From NCBI GenBank assembly GCA_934438075.1, contig CAKSBF010000001.1, forward strand, positions 310,001-374,000: DNA of 64,000 bases. The letters are read 5' to 3'. The notes under the pieces were generated by a model. That model did not search any database, was not told where the DNA came from, and was given only the letters and a program-made list of their open reading frames with translations. The translations under genes and the position numbers were made by a program. This DNA comes from an uncultured Clostridia bacterium (GTDB lineage: Bacteria > Bacillota > Clostridia > UBA1381 > UBA9506). Shown piece after piece: positions 57,928-64,000 of this stretch. Each line of letters opens with the position of its first letter. The stretch's first letter is position 1.

Positions 57928-58914
57928 ATGAGCAAAATAAGAATTGCAATTGCAGGCTACGGCAATCTTGGCAGAGGTGTGGAGGCAGCAGTCCGTCAAA
58001 ATCCGGACATGGAACTGGTTGCTTTGTTTACACGCCGTGACCCGAAAACCGTACAGCCGGTCAGCGGTGTCGCTGTCTACAGCACCGATGACGCGGAAAA
58101 GATGAAGAATGATATTGATGTTTTAATTCTTTGCGGCGGAAGCGCAACTGACCTTCCGGTACAGGGGCCGAAATTTGCCGCAATGTTTAACACCATTGAC
58201 AGCTTTGACACGCATGCAAAGATTCCGGAATATTTTGCGGCTGTTGATAAGGCGGCAAAAGATGCAGGAAAAACTGCTATCATTTCCGTCGGCTGGGATC
58301 CGGGCCTGTTCTCTCTTAACCGTGTATATGCAGACTGCGTATTGCCGGAGGGAAACACCTACACCTTTTGGGGAAAAGGCGTAAGCCAGGGACACTCTGA
58401 TGCCATTCGCCGCGTAAAAGGTGTAAAGAATGCTATTCAATACACCGTTCCGGTTCCTGCCGCTATTGAGGCTGTCCGCAGCGGAGAAAACCCGGAACTT
58501 TCCACCCGCGAAAAGCATACGCGCGAATGCTTTGTCGTCGCCGAAGATGGTGCGGACAAAGCACAGATTGAACATGATATTAAAACCATGCCAAACTATT
58601 TCTCCGATTACGACACCACGGTTCACTTTATTACGGAAGAAGAGCTGCAGCGCGATCATAACGCTATGCCGCATGGCGGTTTTGTCATTCGCAGCGGTAA
58701 AACCGGTATGAATAAGGAAACTTCACAAATTATTGAATATTCATTAAATCTCGGTTCCAATCCACAGTTTACATCCAGCGTTTTGCTGGCATATGCACGT
58801 GCCGCATATCGTCTGAACCAAGCAGGAGATGTCGGCGCGAAATCTGTGTTGGATATTGCCCCGTCCATGCTTTCCCCAAAATCGGGCGAAGAGCTGCGCA
58901 AAGAACTATTATAG
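57928..58914 (+). CDS. ddh: meso-Diaminopimelate dehydrogenase
   Basis: NADPH enzyme that makes meso-DAP in one step from tetrahydrodipicolinate and ammonia. 328 residues. Rossmann motif IAIAGYGNLGRGVEAAV at the N-terminus and the family segments VGWDPGLFSLNRVYA, WGKGVSQGHSDAIRRVKGVKNA and ARAAYRLNQAGDVGAKSVLDIAP. AGGAGG lies 7 nt before ATG 57928; the frame extends upstream to 57901. Since dapL and dapF are also present, this genome has two independent routes to meso-DAP. Confidence 0.95.
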   Translation: MSKIRIAIAGYGNLGRGVEAAVRQNPDMELVALFTRRDPKTVQPVSGVAVYSTDDAEKMKNDIDVLILCGGSATDLPVQGPKFAAMFNTIDSFDTHAKIPEYFAAVDKAAKDAGKTAIISVGWDPGLFSLNRVYADCVLPEGNTYTFWGKGVSQGHSDAIRRVKGVKNAIQYTVPVPAAIEAVRSGENPELSTREKHTRECFVVAEDGADKAQIEHDIKTMPNYFSDYDTTVHFITEEELQRDHNAMPHGGFVIRSGKTGMNKETSQIIEYSLNLGSNPQFTSSVLLAYARAAYRLNQAGDVGAKSVLDIAPSMLSPKSGEELRKELL

Positions 58915-58926
58915 GCAATTAATTTT

Positions 58927-58976
58927 AAAAACAGCCTGTCTGCACCGCGCAGTAAGCGATGCAGACAGGCTGTTTT
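58927..58976. terminator. Bidirectional terminator between ddh and the oxidoreductase gene
   Basis: 17-bp stem AAAACAGCCTGTCTGCA / TGCAGACAGGCTGTTTT around a 16-nt loop; A4 on one side and T4 on the other. Confidence 0.88.
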
Positions 58977-59002
58977 AAGATTGGTTTTAACAATCAAATG
59001 AT

Positions 59003-60004
59003 TTACAACGAAACGGTTTGACCGCTTTGGGCGGATTCCATTTCTGCCATAATGATTTTTATGCTTTTCATAGCGCTTTCCGGAGCGATACGCTCATTTG
59101 CCTTGTTTTGCGCAATACATTCAAAGAAATAGCGTTTTTCCTCCACATACATATCCGTCTCTTCAAATTCTGCCTGAAAACATTCTCCGTCGTCAGGGCA
59201 AATAAATACTTTACCATCTTTCAAATAGCACACCGCTCTGTCAAACACCGCAAAGTAGTCTGCACGGAAACCAAAAGCAAGATTCAGACTCCAGTCTGCG
59301 GTAATGCGGACAATCGCACCGCTTTCGTATTGATATCGTGTGGAGATGTAATCAAATACCCATTTTCGGCTACTCGCCTCAGAAGAAACCGACAAGGGCA
59401 TCCCCAGTGCATATTGCATAAAATCAACATCATGTACATGCAAATCCAAAGCCGCACCGCCGCACTTTGAAAAATCCATAAACCAATTTTGGTAACCCCA
59501 TGTCGGCGGCTGGCTCAAGCGATTCATCTCCAAGCGCACCAGTTCGCCATATTCTTTGGAATCTATTAGCTCTTTCAGTTTTAAATACTCCTTTGAAAAA
59601 CGCAGACACTGACCGACAGAAAGAAGCCTATGATTTGCCTTTGCCGCCTCAATCATTTTTTTGCAGCCTTCTATGGATCTTGCCATAGGTTTTTCCGACA
59701 AAACATGGATTCCTTTTTCCAACGCCGCAACTGCCAGCTCAGCATGAAGCCAGGTTGGTGTTGCAATAACTACAAAATCCAGTTTTTCTTTATCAAGCAT
59801 CTCATACGCATTGGTATACAGCCGACATTCAGAAAGATCCGCCTTCTCTCCATTATTCTGCAAATTTGTAGTTACCGCAGTTTCAAATCTGGAGGAATCC
59901 ACGTCACAAATTGCTACAATTTCTGCCATATCCCGCAATTTTTTTATACCATCAAAGTGCACTTTTCCCAGCCCGCCAAAACCAATAATGCCACCTTTTA
60001 ACAT
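59003..60004 (-). CDS. Gfo/Idh/MocA family oxidoreductase
   Basis: NAD(P)-dependent sugar or polyol dehydrogenase, 333 residues. Rossmann motif IIGFGGLGKVHFDGI at the N-terminus, EKPMARSIEGCKKM (the family's catalytic Lys-Pro) around 95, and GGAALDLHVHDVDF (catalytic His/Asp) around 180. Substrate unknown; members act on inositol, glucose-fructose and similar sugars. The frame opens at 60037; the ATG at 60004 gives the normal start, although an ATG at 60013 is closer to the ribosome site AAAGGG. It follows a TIM-barrel epimerase gene. Confidence 0.87.
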   Translation of the reverse strand: MLKGGIIGFGGLGKVHFDGIKKLRDMAEIVAICDVDSSRFETAVTTNLQNNGEKADLSECRLYTNAYEMLDKEKLDFVVIATPTWLHAELAVAALEKGIHVLSEKPMARSIEGCKKMIEAAKANHRLLSVGQCLRFSKEYLKLKELIDSKEYGELVRLEMNRLSQPPTWGYQNWFMDFSKCGGAALDLHVHDVDFMQYALGMPLSVSSEASSRKWVFDYISTRYQYESGAIVRITADWSLNLAFGFRADYFAVFDRAVCYLKDGKVFICPDDGECFQAEFEETDMYVEEKRYFFECIAQNKANERIAPESAMKSIKIIMAEMESAQSGQTVSL

Positions 60005-60055
60005 AACTGCCATCATCCCTTTCCGTGCCGTTGGCACTAAAAATTTTTTTCGTTT

Positions 60056-60907
60056 CTACTCTTCTTCGGTTTTCCGAATCAGTTCTTTTATGTATACAAC
60101 GGTTTTTTGAATATCCTTTAACTGCTGTTCGCCTGTAATTTCACGCTCAATGTACAAATCGCCCTTATAACCGTTTTTCAGAAGTTTCGGCAAAAAGACA
60201 GGGAAGTTTACACTGCCTTCACCCACAACGCGCTCCGTACCCAGCTGATGAAAATCCCCTTGGGGATAATTGCCGTCCTTCACATGAACACCCCGGATTT
60301 TACTGCCGTAAATATCCAATGCGTCAACCGGATTGCCGCGCCCGTATAAAATCAGATTTGCAGGGTCTAAATTGATTCCGAGATTATCCGCCCCAACATC
60401 GGAAAATAAGCGCATTAAGGTGACCGGTGTTTCCTGTCCTGTTTCAAAGTTAAATGAGAGGTCAAGCGTTTTGCAATATGCAGCAATCTCGCGCACGGCG
60501 CATACCAAGCCGCGGTAGCCGTCGTAAACAGGCTGTTCCGGAACAAAGCCGACATGAGTTGCCAAATCGTGCACACCAAGCATATGGGCAAAATCCGCTT
60601 CTTTTTTTAGTTCGGCAAGACGCATTGCACGGTATGATTCCGGCACCAGGCCCAATGTTACGGGACCGTCTACAAAATCCCATATTGCGGGACCTGACCA
60701 GCCGCCCCAAAAGGAAGAAATCCGTACCTTATCCTTCAAAAGCAGTCTTACACGATCTGCATTTTCCTTTGTACAAAGCGACACATCCCAGCAATTTAAC
60801 TGAATACATTCGATCCCCGCATCCGTCAGCAGCCGGACGCCGCCTTCCCCCTCATCAAGCAAACGCTGTAAGCTATGTATAACACCAATTCCATTAAGAT
60901 ACGGCAT
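60056..60907 (-). CDS. Sugar phosphate isomerase/epimerase (xylose isomerase-like TIM barrel)
   Basis: 283 residues. TIM-barrel of the AP endonuclease 2/IolE/IolI type, with barrel metal residues in HDLATHVGFVPEQ, FNFETGQET (Glu), NLGINLDPANLILYGRGN and RGVHVKDGNYPQG (His, Asp), and the C-terminal Glu in IEREITGE. Substrate unknown; members interconvert keto-sugars or inositol intermediates. GGTGG lies 7 nt before ATG. First gene of the minus-strand pair with the Gfo/Idh/MocA enzyme. Confidence 0.86.
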   Translation of the reverse strand: MPYLNGIGVIHSLQRLLDEGEGGVRLLTDAGIECIQLNCWDVSLCTKENADRVRLLLKDKVRISSFWGGWSGPAIWDFVDGPVTLGLVPESYRAMRLAELKKEADFAHMLGVHDLATHVGFVPEQPVYDGYRGLVCAVREIAAYCKTLDLSFNFETGQETPVTLMRLFSDVGADNLGINLDPANLILYGRGNPVDALDIYGSKIRGVHVKDGNYPQGDFHQLGTERVVGEGSVNFPVFLPKLLKNGYKGDLYIEREITGEQQLKDIQKTVVYIKELIRKTEEE

Positions 60908-60926
60908 AAACCATCCACCTTTCTTG

Positions 60927-61013
60927 TTGACATTTTTAAATATTTTTACTATAATTGAAATACGTTATCGTTTCTACATATTTCATGATACAATACCAAA
61001 ACCCGTAAAACAA
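60927..61013. promoter_or_regulatory. Face-to-face promoters of the epimerase pair and AraC gene
   Basis: Plus: perfect TTGACA (60927-60932), 17 bp, TATAAT (60950-60955), for the AraC gene. Minus: TTGTTT (61008-61013), 17 bp, TATCAT (60985-60990), for the epimerase gene. The two starts (about 60962 and 60978) face each other, so each transcript crosses the other's promoter. The weaker minus promoter may need activation. Confidence 0.6.
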
Positions 61014-61074
61014 TGCAAATTTGTGCGTTGTATATGGATTATTGTAAAGTGTGTTATGCAAGGAGGTTAGTGCT

Positions 61075-61941
61075 GTGTCATATATTATCAAGCCAATACG
61101 AAGGCTGATTGACGTAAAAAGCATTGTAACGACAATATATTATGAACTCTCTAAAAATTTTTACTATGCGGGTGAAAGTCATAATTTTTGGGAAATGGTT
61201 TATGTAGACAAGGGAGAGGTTGTCGCAACCGCCGATACCGAAGCACACATTATACCGCAAGGCTCTGCCATTTTTCACAAGCCAAACGAATTTCATCGTT
61301 TAGCCGCCAATGGCACCATTGCACCGAATGTTTTTATTATTTCTTTTGTCTGCACTTCGCGCAATATGCATTTTTTTGATAATAAAATTTTAGAAATACC
61401 AACCGAACTCCGCAAATACATCTCAAAAATGATTCACGAAAGAAATGTCAGTCCCTCCACCCCCTACAGTCTGAAAGCCCACGCCGACAATTCAAACGGC
61501 ATTGGCGCAGAGCAAATGATAAAGCTGTATCTGGAACAATTTTTAATTCTGCTGCTGCGCGGCGAAAAATCGGATAAACTGAATCAAAATCTTTTGAACT
61601 CCCGTGAAGATTGGGACAATCAGCTTGTAAACGATATGATTCATTATTTAAAAGAGCATGTTTATCAGGAACTTTCCGTCAGTGATTTGTGCCGGCATTT
61701 TTGTTACAGCAAAACACAGCTTTCAAAAGTTTTTAAACAAGCCACGGGCTGCACGATGGTAGAATACTACACGAAGCTGAAAATTACGGAAGCAAAATTT
61801 ATGATTCGGGAGGATAAATTAAATTTTTCGCAAATTGCTACACAACTGTCCTTTGACAGCCCGCAATATTTTTTCCGCACCTTTAAACGAATCGTCGGTA
61901 TGACGCCGAAGGAGTATAAAAATTCGGTTATGAATGCCTGA
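61075..61941 (+). CDS. AraC family transcriptional regulator
   Basis: 288 residues. N-terminal cupin-like sensor (FYYAGESHNFWEMVYVDKGEVV, then GSAIFHKPNEFHRLAANG, about 25-90), middle helical part, and C-terminal double HTH (LSVSDLCRHFCYSKTQLSKVFKQATGC, and FSQIATQLSFDSPQYFFRTFKR). Start is GTG at 61075 with AGGAGG 8 nt before it; the frame extends upstream to 61051. Placed divergently from the epimerase pair and followed by a dehydrogenase with activator-like repeats upstream, it is probably the cluster's regulator. Inducer unknown. Confidence 0.87.
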   Translation: MSYIIKPIRRLIDVKSIVTTIYYELSKNFYYAGESHNFWEMVYVDKGEVVATADTEAHIIPQGSAIFHKPNEFHRLAANGTIAPNVFIISFVCTSRNMHFFDNKILEIPTELRKYISKMIHERNVSPSTPYSLKAHADNSNGIGAEQMIKLYLEQFLILLLRGEKSDKLNQNLLNSREDWDNQLVNDMIHYLKEHVYQELSVSDLCRHFCYSKTQLSKVFKQATGCTMVEYYTKLKITEAKFMIREDKLNFSQIATQLSFDSPQYFFRTFKRIVGMTPKEYKNSVMNA

Positions 61942-61947
61942 AACTAT

Positions 61948-61991
61948 GGAGTTACAGCAAAATGAATTCATTTTGCCGTAGCTCCTTTTTT
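61948..61991 (+). terminator. Terminator after the AraC gene
   Basis: Long stem from GGAG (61948) to CTCC (61985) around GCAAAATGAATTCATTTTGC, followed by T6. It shares this core with the terminators after gyrA and murC. Confidence 0.93.
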
Positions 61992-62067
61992 GCGCTTATT
62001 TTTCAAAAAATCATATTTCATAATTATAATCCGCATTTGCAAAATCGCGAATCTCTCATCACCCGAA

Positions 62068-62131
62068 AAGCAATATTTATATATTTTTAAGCAATATATA
62101 AATATTTTTATTATTATTTTCGTGATATGAT
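62068..62131 (+). promoter_or_regulatory. 21-bp direct repeats and -10 before the hydroxyacid dehydrogenase gene
   Basis: AAGCAATAT starts at 62068 and again at 62089, each followed by a T/A tail, so the units are 21 bp apart. A TATGAT -10 follows (62126-62131) with only TATTTT at the -35 position. Two half-sites 21 bp apart beside a poor -35 are the usual layout of AraC-type activation. Confidence 0.5.
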
Positions 62132-62153
62132 GACAACAGAACGGAGGAATGGT

Positions 62154-63107
62154 ATGGATAAAATTATAATTTGTGATTTAGATCACAGTGATGTAAATGC
62201 AGAAACGGCCATTTTAAACGAAGCAGGCTACAGTTTTCGATGGCTGCACTGCAAAACCCAACAGGAAGTCATAGAACAGTGCAAAGGTGCGGTAGTACTT
62301 CTCAACCAATATGTAAAAATGGACCGGGTTATTTTTGAAGCTCTGCCGACCGTGAAATGTGTGGTACGCTATGGTGTAGGCTATGACAACATAGACCTTG
62401 AGGATGCCAAACGCTACGGTGTACAGGCCTGCAATGTTCCGGACTACGGTACAAATGAGGTTGCTGACCAGGCCTTGGCGTTTACCATGGCTCTGGCACG
62501 AAAAGTATATCTCACAAACACCCTTATCAGAAACGGTGTATGGGATTATCAAAAAGAAATACCGCTATACAGACTCAGAGAAAGCACCGTCGGCATATGC
62601 GGTATCGGCAGAATAGGCTCAGCGTTTGCCCAGCGCGCACACGCTCTCGGCTGCCGCGTAATCGCTTATGATACACAATATAACAAGCCGGGACGTACCT
62701 TCCCGGGCTTTGTGGAATTTGTAAGCTTTGAGGAATTGCTGAAAACTTCCGACATCATCTCCATACATTGTCCGCTTGACAAAAATACTTATCATTTGTT
62801 TGACAAAAAATCCCTCTCCCTTATGAAACCAAGCGCTTACCTGATTAATGTTGCGCGCGGTGGAATTATCGATGAAGATGCCCTTTTATGGGCACTGGAT
62901 AACAAAAAAATAGCCGGAGCAGGCATTGATGTCGTAGAGCATGAACCCTTGCATGCAGACTCTCCTCTTTTAAAACATGATAATCTGCTGGTCAGCCCTC
63001 ATACTGCGTGGTACTCCGAACAGTCCGCACAGGAATTGAAGCGCAAGGCGGCAGAAGAGGCAGTTCGCTTTCTGAAAGGAGAACCCGTGCACTATCCGGT
63101 TAATTAG
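62154..63107 (+). CDS. D-2-hydroxyacid dehydrogenase family (CtBP/SerA-like)
   Basis: NAD-dependent D-isomer hydroxyacid dehydrogenase, 317 residues. Nucleotide motif VGICGIGRIGSAFAQRA (about 148). Catalytic triad Arg in INVARGGIID, Glu in DVVEHEPLH and His in LVSPHTAW. No regulatory ACT domain, so it is not the standard 3-phosphoglycerate dehydrogenase; the sequence is nearer the C-terminal-binding-protein group. Substrate unknown; the setting suggests a keto-acid in sugar-acid breakdown. CGGAGG lies 6 nt before ATG 62154. The alcohol dehydrogenase gene follows after 41 nt. Confidence 0.88.
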   Translation: MDKIIICDLDHSDVNAETAILNEAGYSFRWLHCKTQQEVIEQCKGAVVLLNQYVKMDRVIFEALPTVKCVVRYGVGYDNIDLEDAKRYGVQACNVPDYGTNEVADQALAFTMALARKVYLTNTLIRNGVWDYQKEIPLYRLRESTVGICGIGRIGSAFAQRAHALGCRVIAYDTQYNKPGRTFPGFVEFVSFEELLKTSDIISIHCPLDKNTYHLFDKKSLSLMKPSAYLINVARGGIIDEDALLWALDNKKIAGAGIDVVEHEPLHADSPLLKHDNLLVSPHTAWYSEQSAQELKRKAAEEAVRFLKGEPVHYPVN

Positions 63108-63148
63108 TCTTAACTTTGTGCCGCAGGCACAGAAAGGAATGATGATTT

Positions 63149-64000
63149 ATGAAAGCAATACAATATCTCGGTGCAAATAAAATTGAGGTGCGTGACATTG
63201 ATATGCCCGTTGTCCCCGAAGGTTTTGCACTTGTCAAAGTTTCTCACGCAGGCATATGCGGAACAGATTTAAACATTTACGCCGGAACCCATCCGCGTGC
63301 AAAGGCGCCGTTAGTCATGGGACATGAATTTTCCGGAGGTCTAGAGCAAGACACTCCATACATGAAAAAGGGAACTCGCGTTACGGCATATCCGCTGATC
63401 TCCTGCGGCAAATGCGAGCCTTGTCTTTCCGGAAACGGGCATGTATGCAACACCCTCGGGCTCTACGGAATAGACACCGATGGTGCTATGGCAGAATATG
63501 TTGCGATCCCCGCTGATCAGCTGATTGCACTTCCCGATAATATGTCATTTAAAACAGGAGCGTTGCTGGAACCCATCACCGTTGTTGTTCACACGCTGCG
63601 CGAAACAGGCTTCACTCCCGGTGACAACGCACTCGTATTCGGATGCGGTACCATCGGACTTTGCCTGGCACTAACCCTTAAGATGTTCGGCGCACGCGAT
63701 ATTTTACTCGCCGAAACCGACACATCGCGAATCTCTCTTGCAAAATCGCTGGGCTTTGATGTAGTCGATCCTTCTAAAGACGACCTGGCAAAGCTGGTCT
63801 CCGAACGCACAAACGGCAACGGCTTTGACCGCGTTTATGATTGTGCCGGCGTCCAGGCGGTAGCAGAAGTCCTCCTGGATATGGTACGTGTAAAAGGACA
63901 AATTGTTATTGTCGCATCTTATAAAAAGCCGCCGGCAATGCCCTTCTTTAAAGGTATGGCAAAAGAGGTTTCCATTCATTTTGTAAGAGTATACCGCAAA
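63149..64000 (+). CDS. Zinc-dependent medium-chain alcohol dehydrogenase (3' end outside window)
   Basis: NAD(P)-linked polyol/alcohol dehydrogenase, 284 codons visible. Catalytic zinc ligands: Cys in HAGICGTDLN (about 38) and HE in VMGHEFSG (about 62). Structural zinc: SCGKCEPCLSGNGHVC (four Cys). Rossmann motif ALVFGCGTIGLCLAL (about 158). It resembles sorbitol or galactitol dehydrogenases; substrate unknown. The ATG at 63149 follows AAAGGA at about 10 nt. It is downstream of the hydroxyacid dehydrogenase in the same catabolic cluster. Confidence 0.9.
   Translation, partial: MKAIQYLGANKIEVRDIDMPVVPEGFALVKVSHAGICGTDLNIYAGTHPRAKAPLVMGHEFSGGLEQDTPYMKKGTRVTAYPLISCGKCEPCLSGNGHVCNTLGLYGIDTDGAMAEYVAIPADQLIALPDNMSFKTGALLEPITVVVHTLRETGFTPGDNALVFGCGTIGLCLALTLKMFGARDILLAETDTSRISLAKSLGFDVVDPSKDDLAKLVSERTNGNGFDRVYDCAGVQAVAEVLLDMVRVKGQIVIVASYKKPPAMPFFKGMAKEVSIHFVRVYRK

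Noticed and set aside
1..64000. CRISPR arrays, prophage, insertion sequences or integrative elements
   Set aside because: No regularly spaced long repeats, transposase, integrase or phage structural genes were seen.

Overview
The window looks like chromosomal DNA from an anaerobic, spore-forming member of the Clostridia, probably a gut or fermentative organism. The signs are: sporulation genes (spoVG, a tiny spoVM, bofA, a SpoIIQ-like protein, lonB); ferredoxin-linked enzymes (indolepyruvate oxidoreductase, ferredoxin-fused glutamate synthase); rubredoxin; meso-DAP enzymes; near-consensus TTGACA-17-TATAAT promoters; and many U-tract hairpin terminators. I see no prophage, insertion sequence or CRISPR array. 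Both ends cut through genes.

Layout. 1-3.5 kb (minus): AraC-type regulator, GH29 alpha-L-fucosidase and a truncated sugar-binding lipoprotein, a fucosylated-glycan locus. 3.6-9.3 kb (plus): nitrogen-assimilation operon with a three-gene glutamate synthase, glutamine synthetase and an ANTAR antiterminator. Its leader has the two hexaloop hairpins and terminator expected of an ANTAR target. 9.4-11.5 kb: dapF and dapL, with a 44-bp tandem duplication over the dapF start. 11.6-15.3 kb (minus): iorA-iorB-paaK for aryl-pyruvate oxidation, behind a leader of 5-nt-spaced NAG repeats followed by a terminator, which resembles a TRAP target. 15.4-18.1 kb: BlaI/BlaR1-like pair with tandem operators. 18.2-24.3 kb: gyrA, gyrB, murC.

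24.5-26 kb (plus): sporulation genes spoVG, a membrane peptide, spoVM (24 aa), a DUF2508 gene and bofA. 26-33.9 kb (minus): DnaQ-like exonuclease, ung, nrdR, hemZ-like, MBL hydrolase, rel, recJ. 34-37.8 kb: cell-wall enzymes (M23 with G5 domain, M14, SpoIIQ-like M23) and rubredoxin. WalR-like boxes lie near the first M23 gene and a SigG/SigF-like promoter precedes the last. 38 kb: tRNA-Glu(UUC). 38.3-44.7 kb (plus): pstSCAB-phoU-phoPR behind 11-bp-spaced PhoP-like boxes.

44.7-47 kb (minus): secreted beta-rich protein, a 52-aa precursor-like peptide and an HPr-kinase-like protein, a candidate undescribed peptide-modification locus. 47.2-54.3 kb: lonB, yqhQ, prmC, ppa, M24 peptidase, yifB. 54.3-57.7 kb (minus): copper locus with a copA-copZ fusion, csoR and a flavin reductase. 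57.9-58.9 kb: meso-DAP dehydrogenase, a second route to meso-DAP besides DapL/DapF. 59-64 kb: a sugar or polyol catabolic cluster with its own AraC regulator.

RNA-level control recurs. Two large metabolic operons each start with a strong promoter followed at once by a conditional terminator, one apparently read by an ANTAR protein encoded in the operon and the other apparently by a repeat-binding protein.
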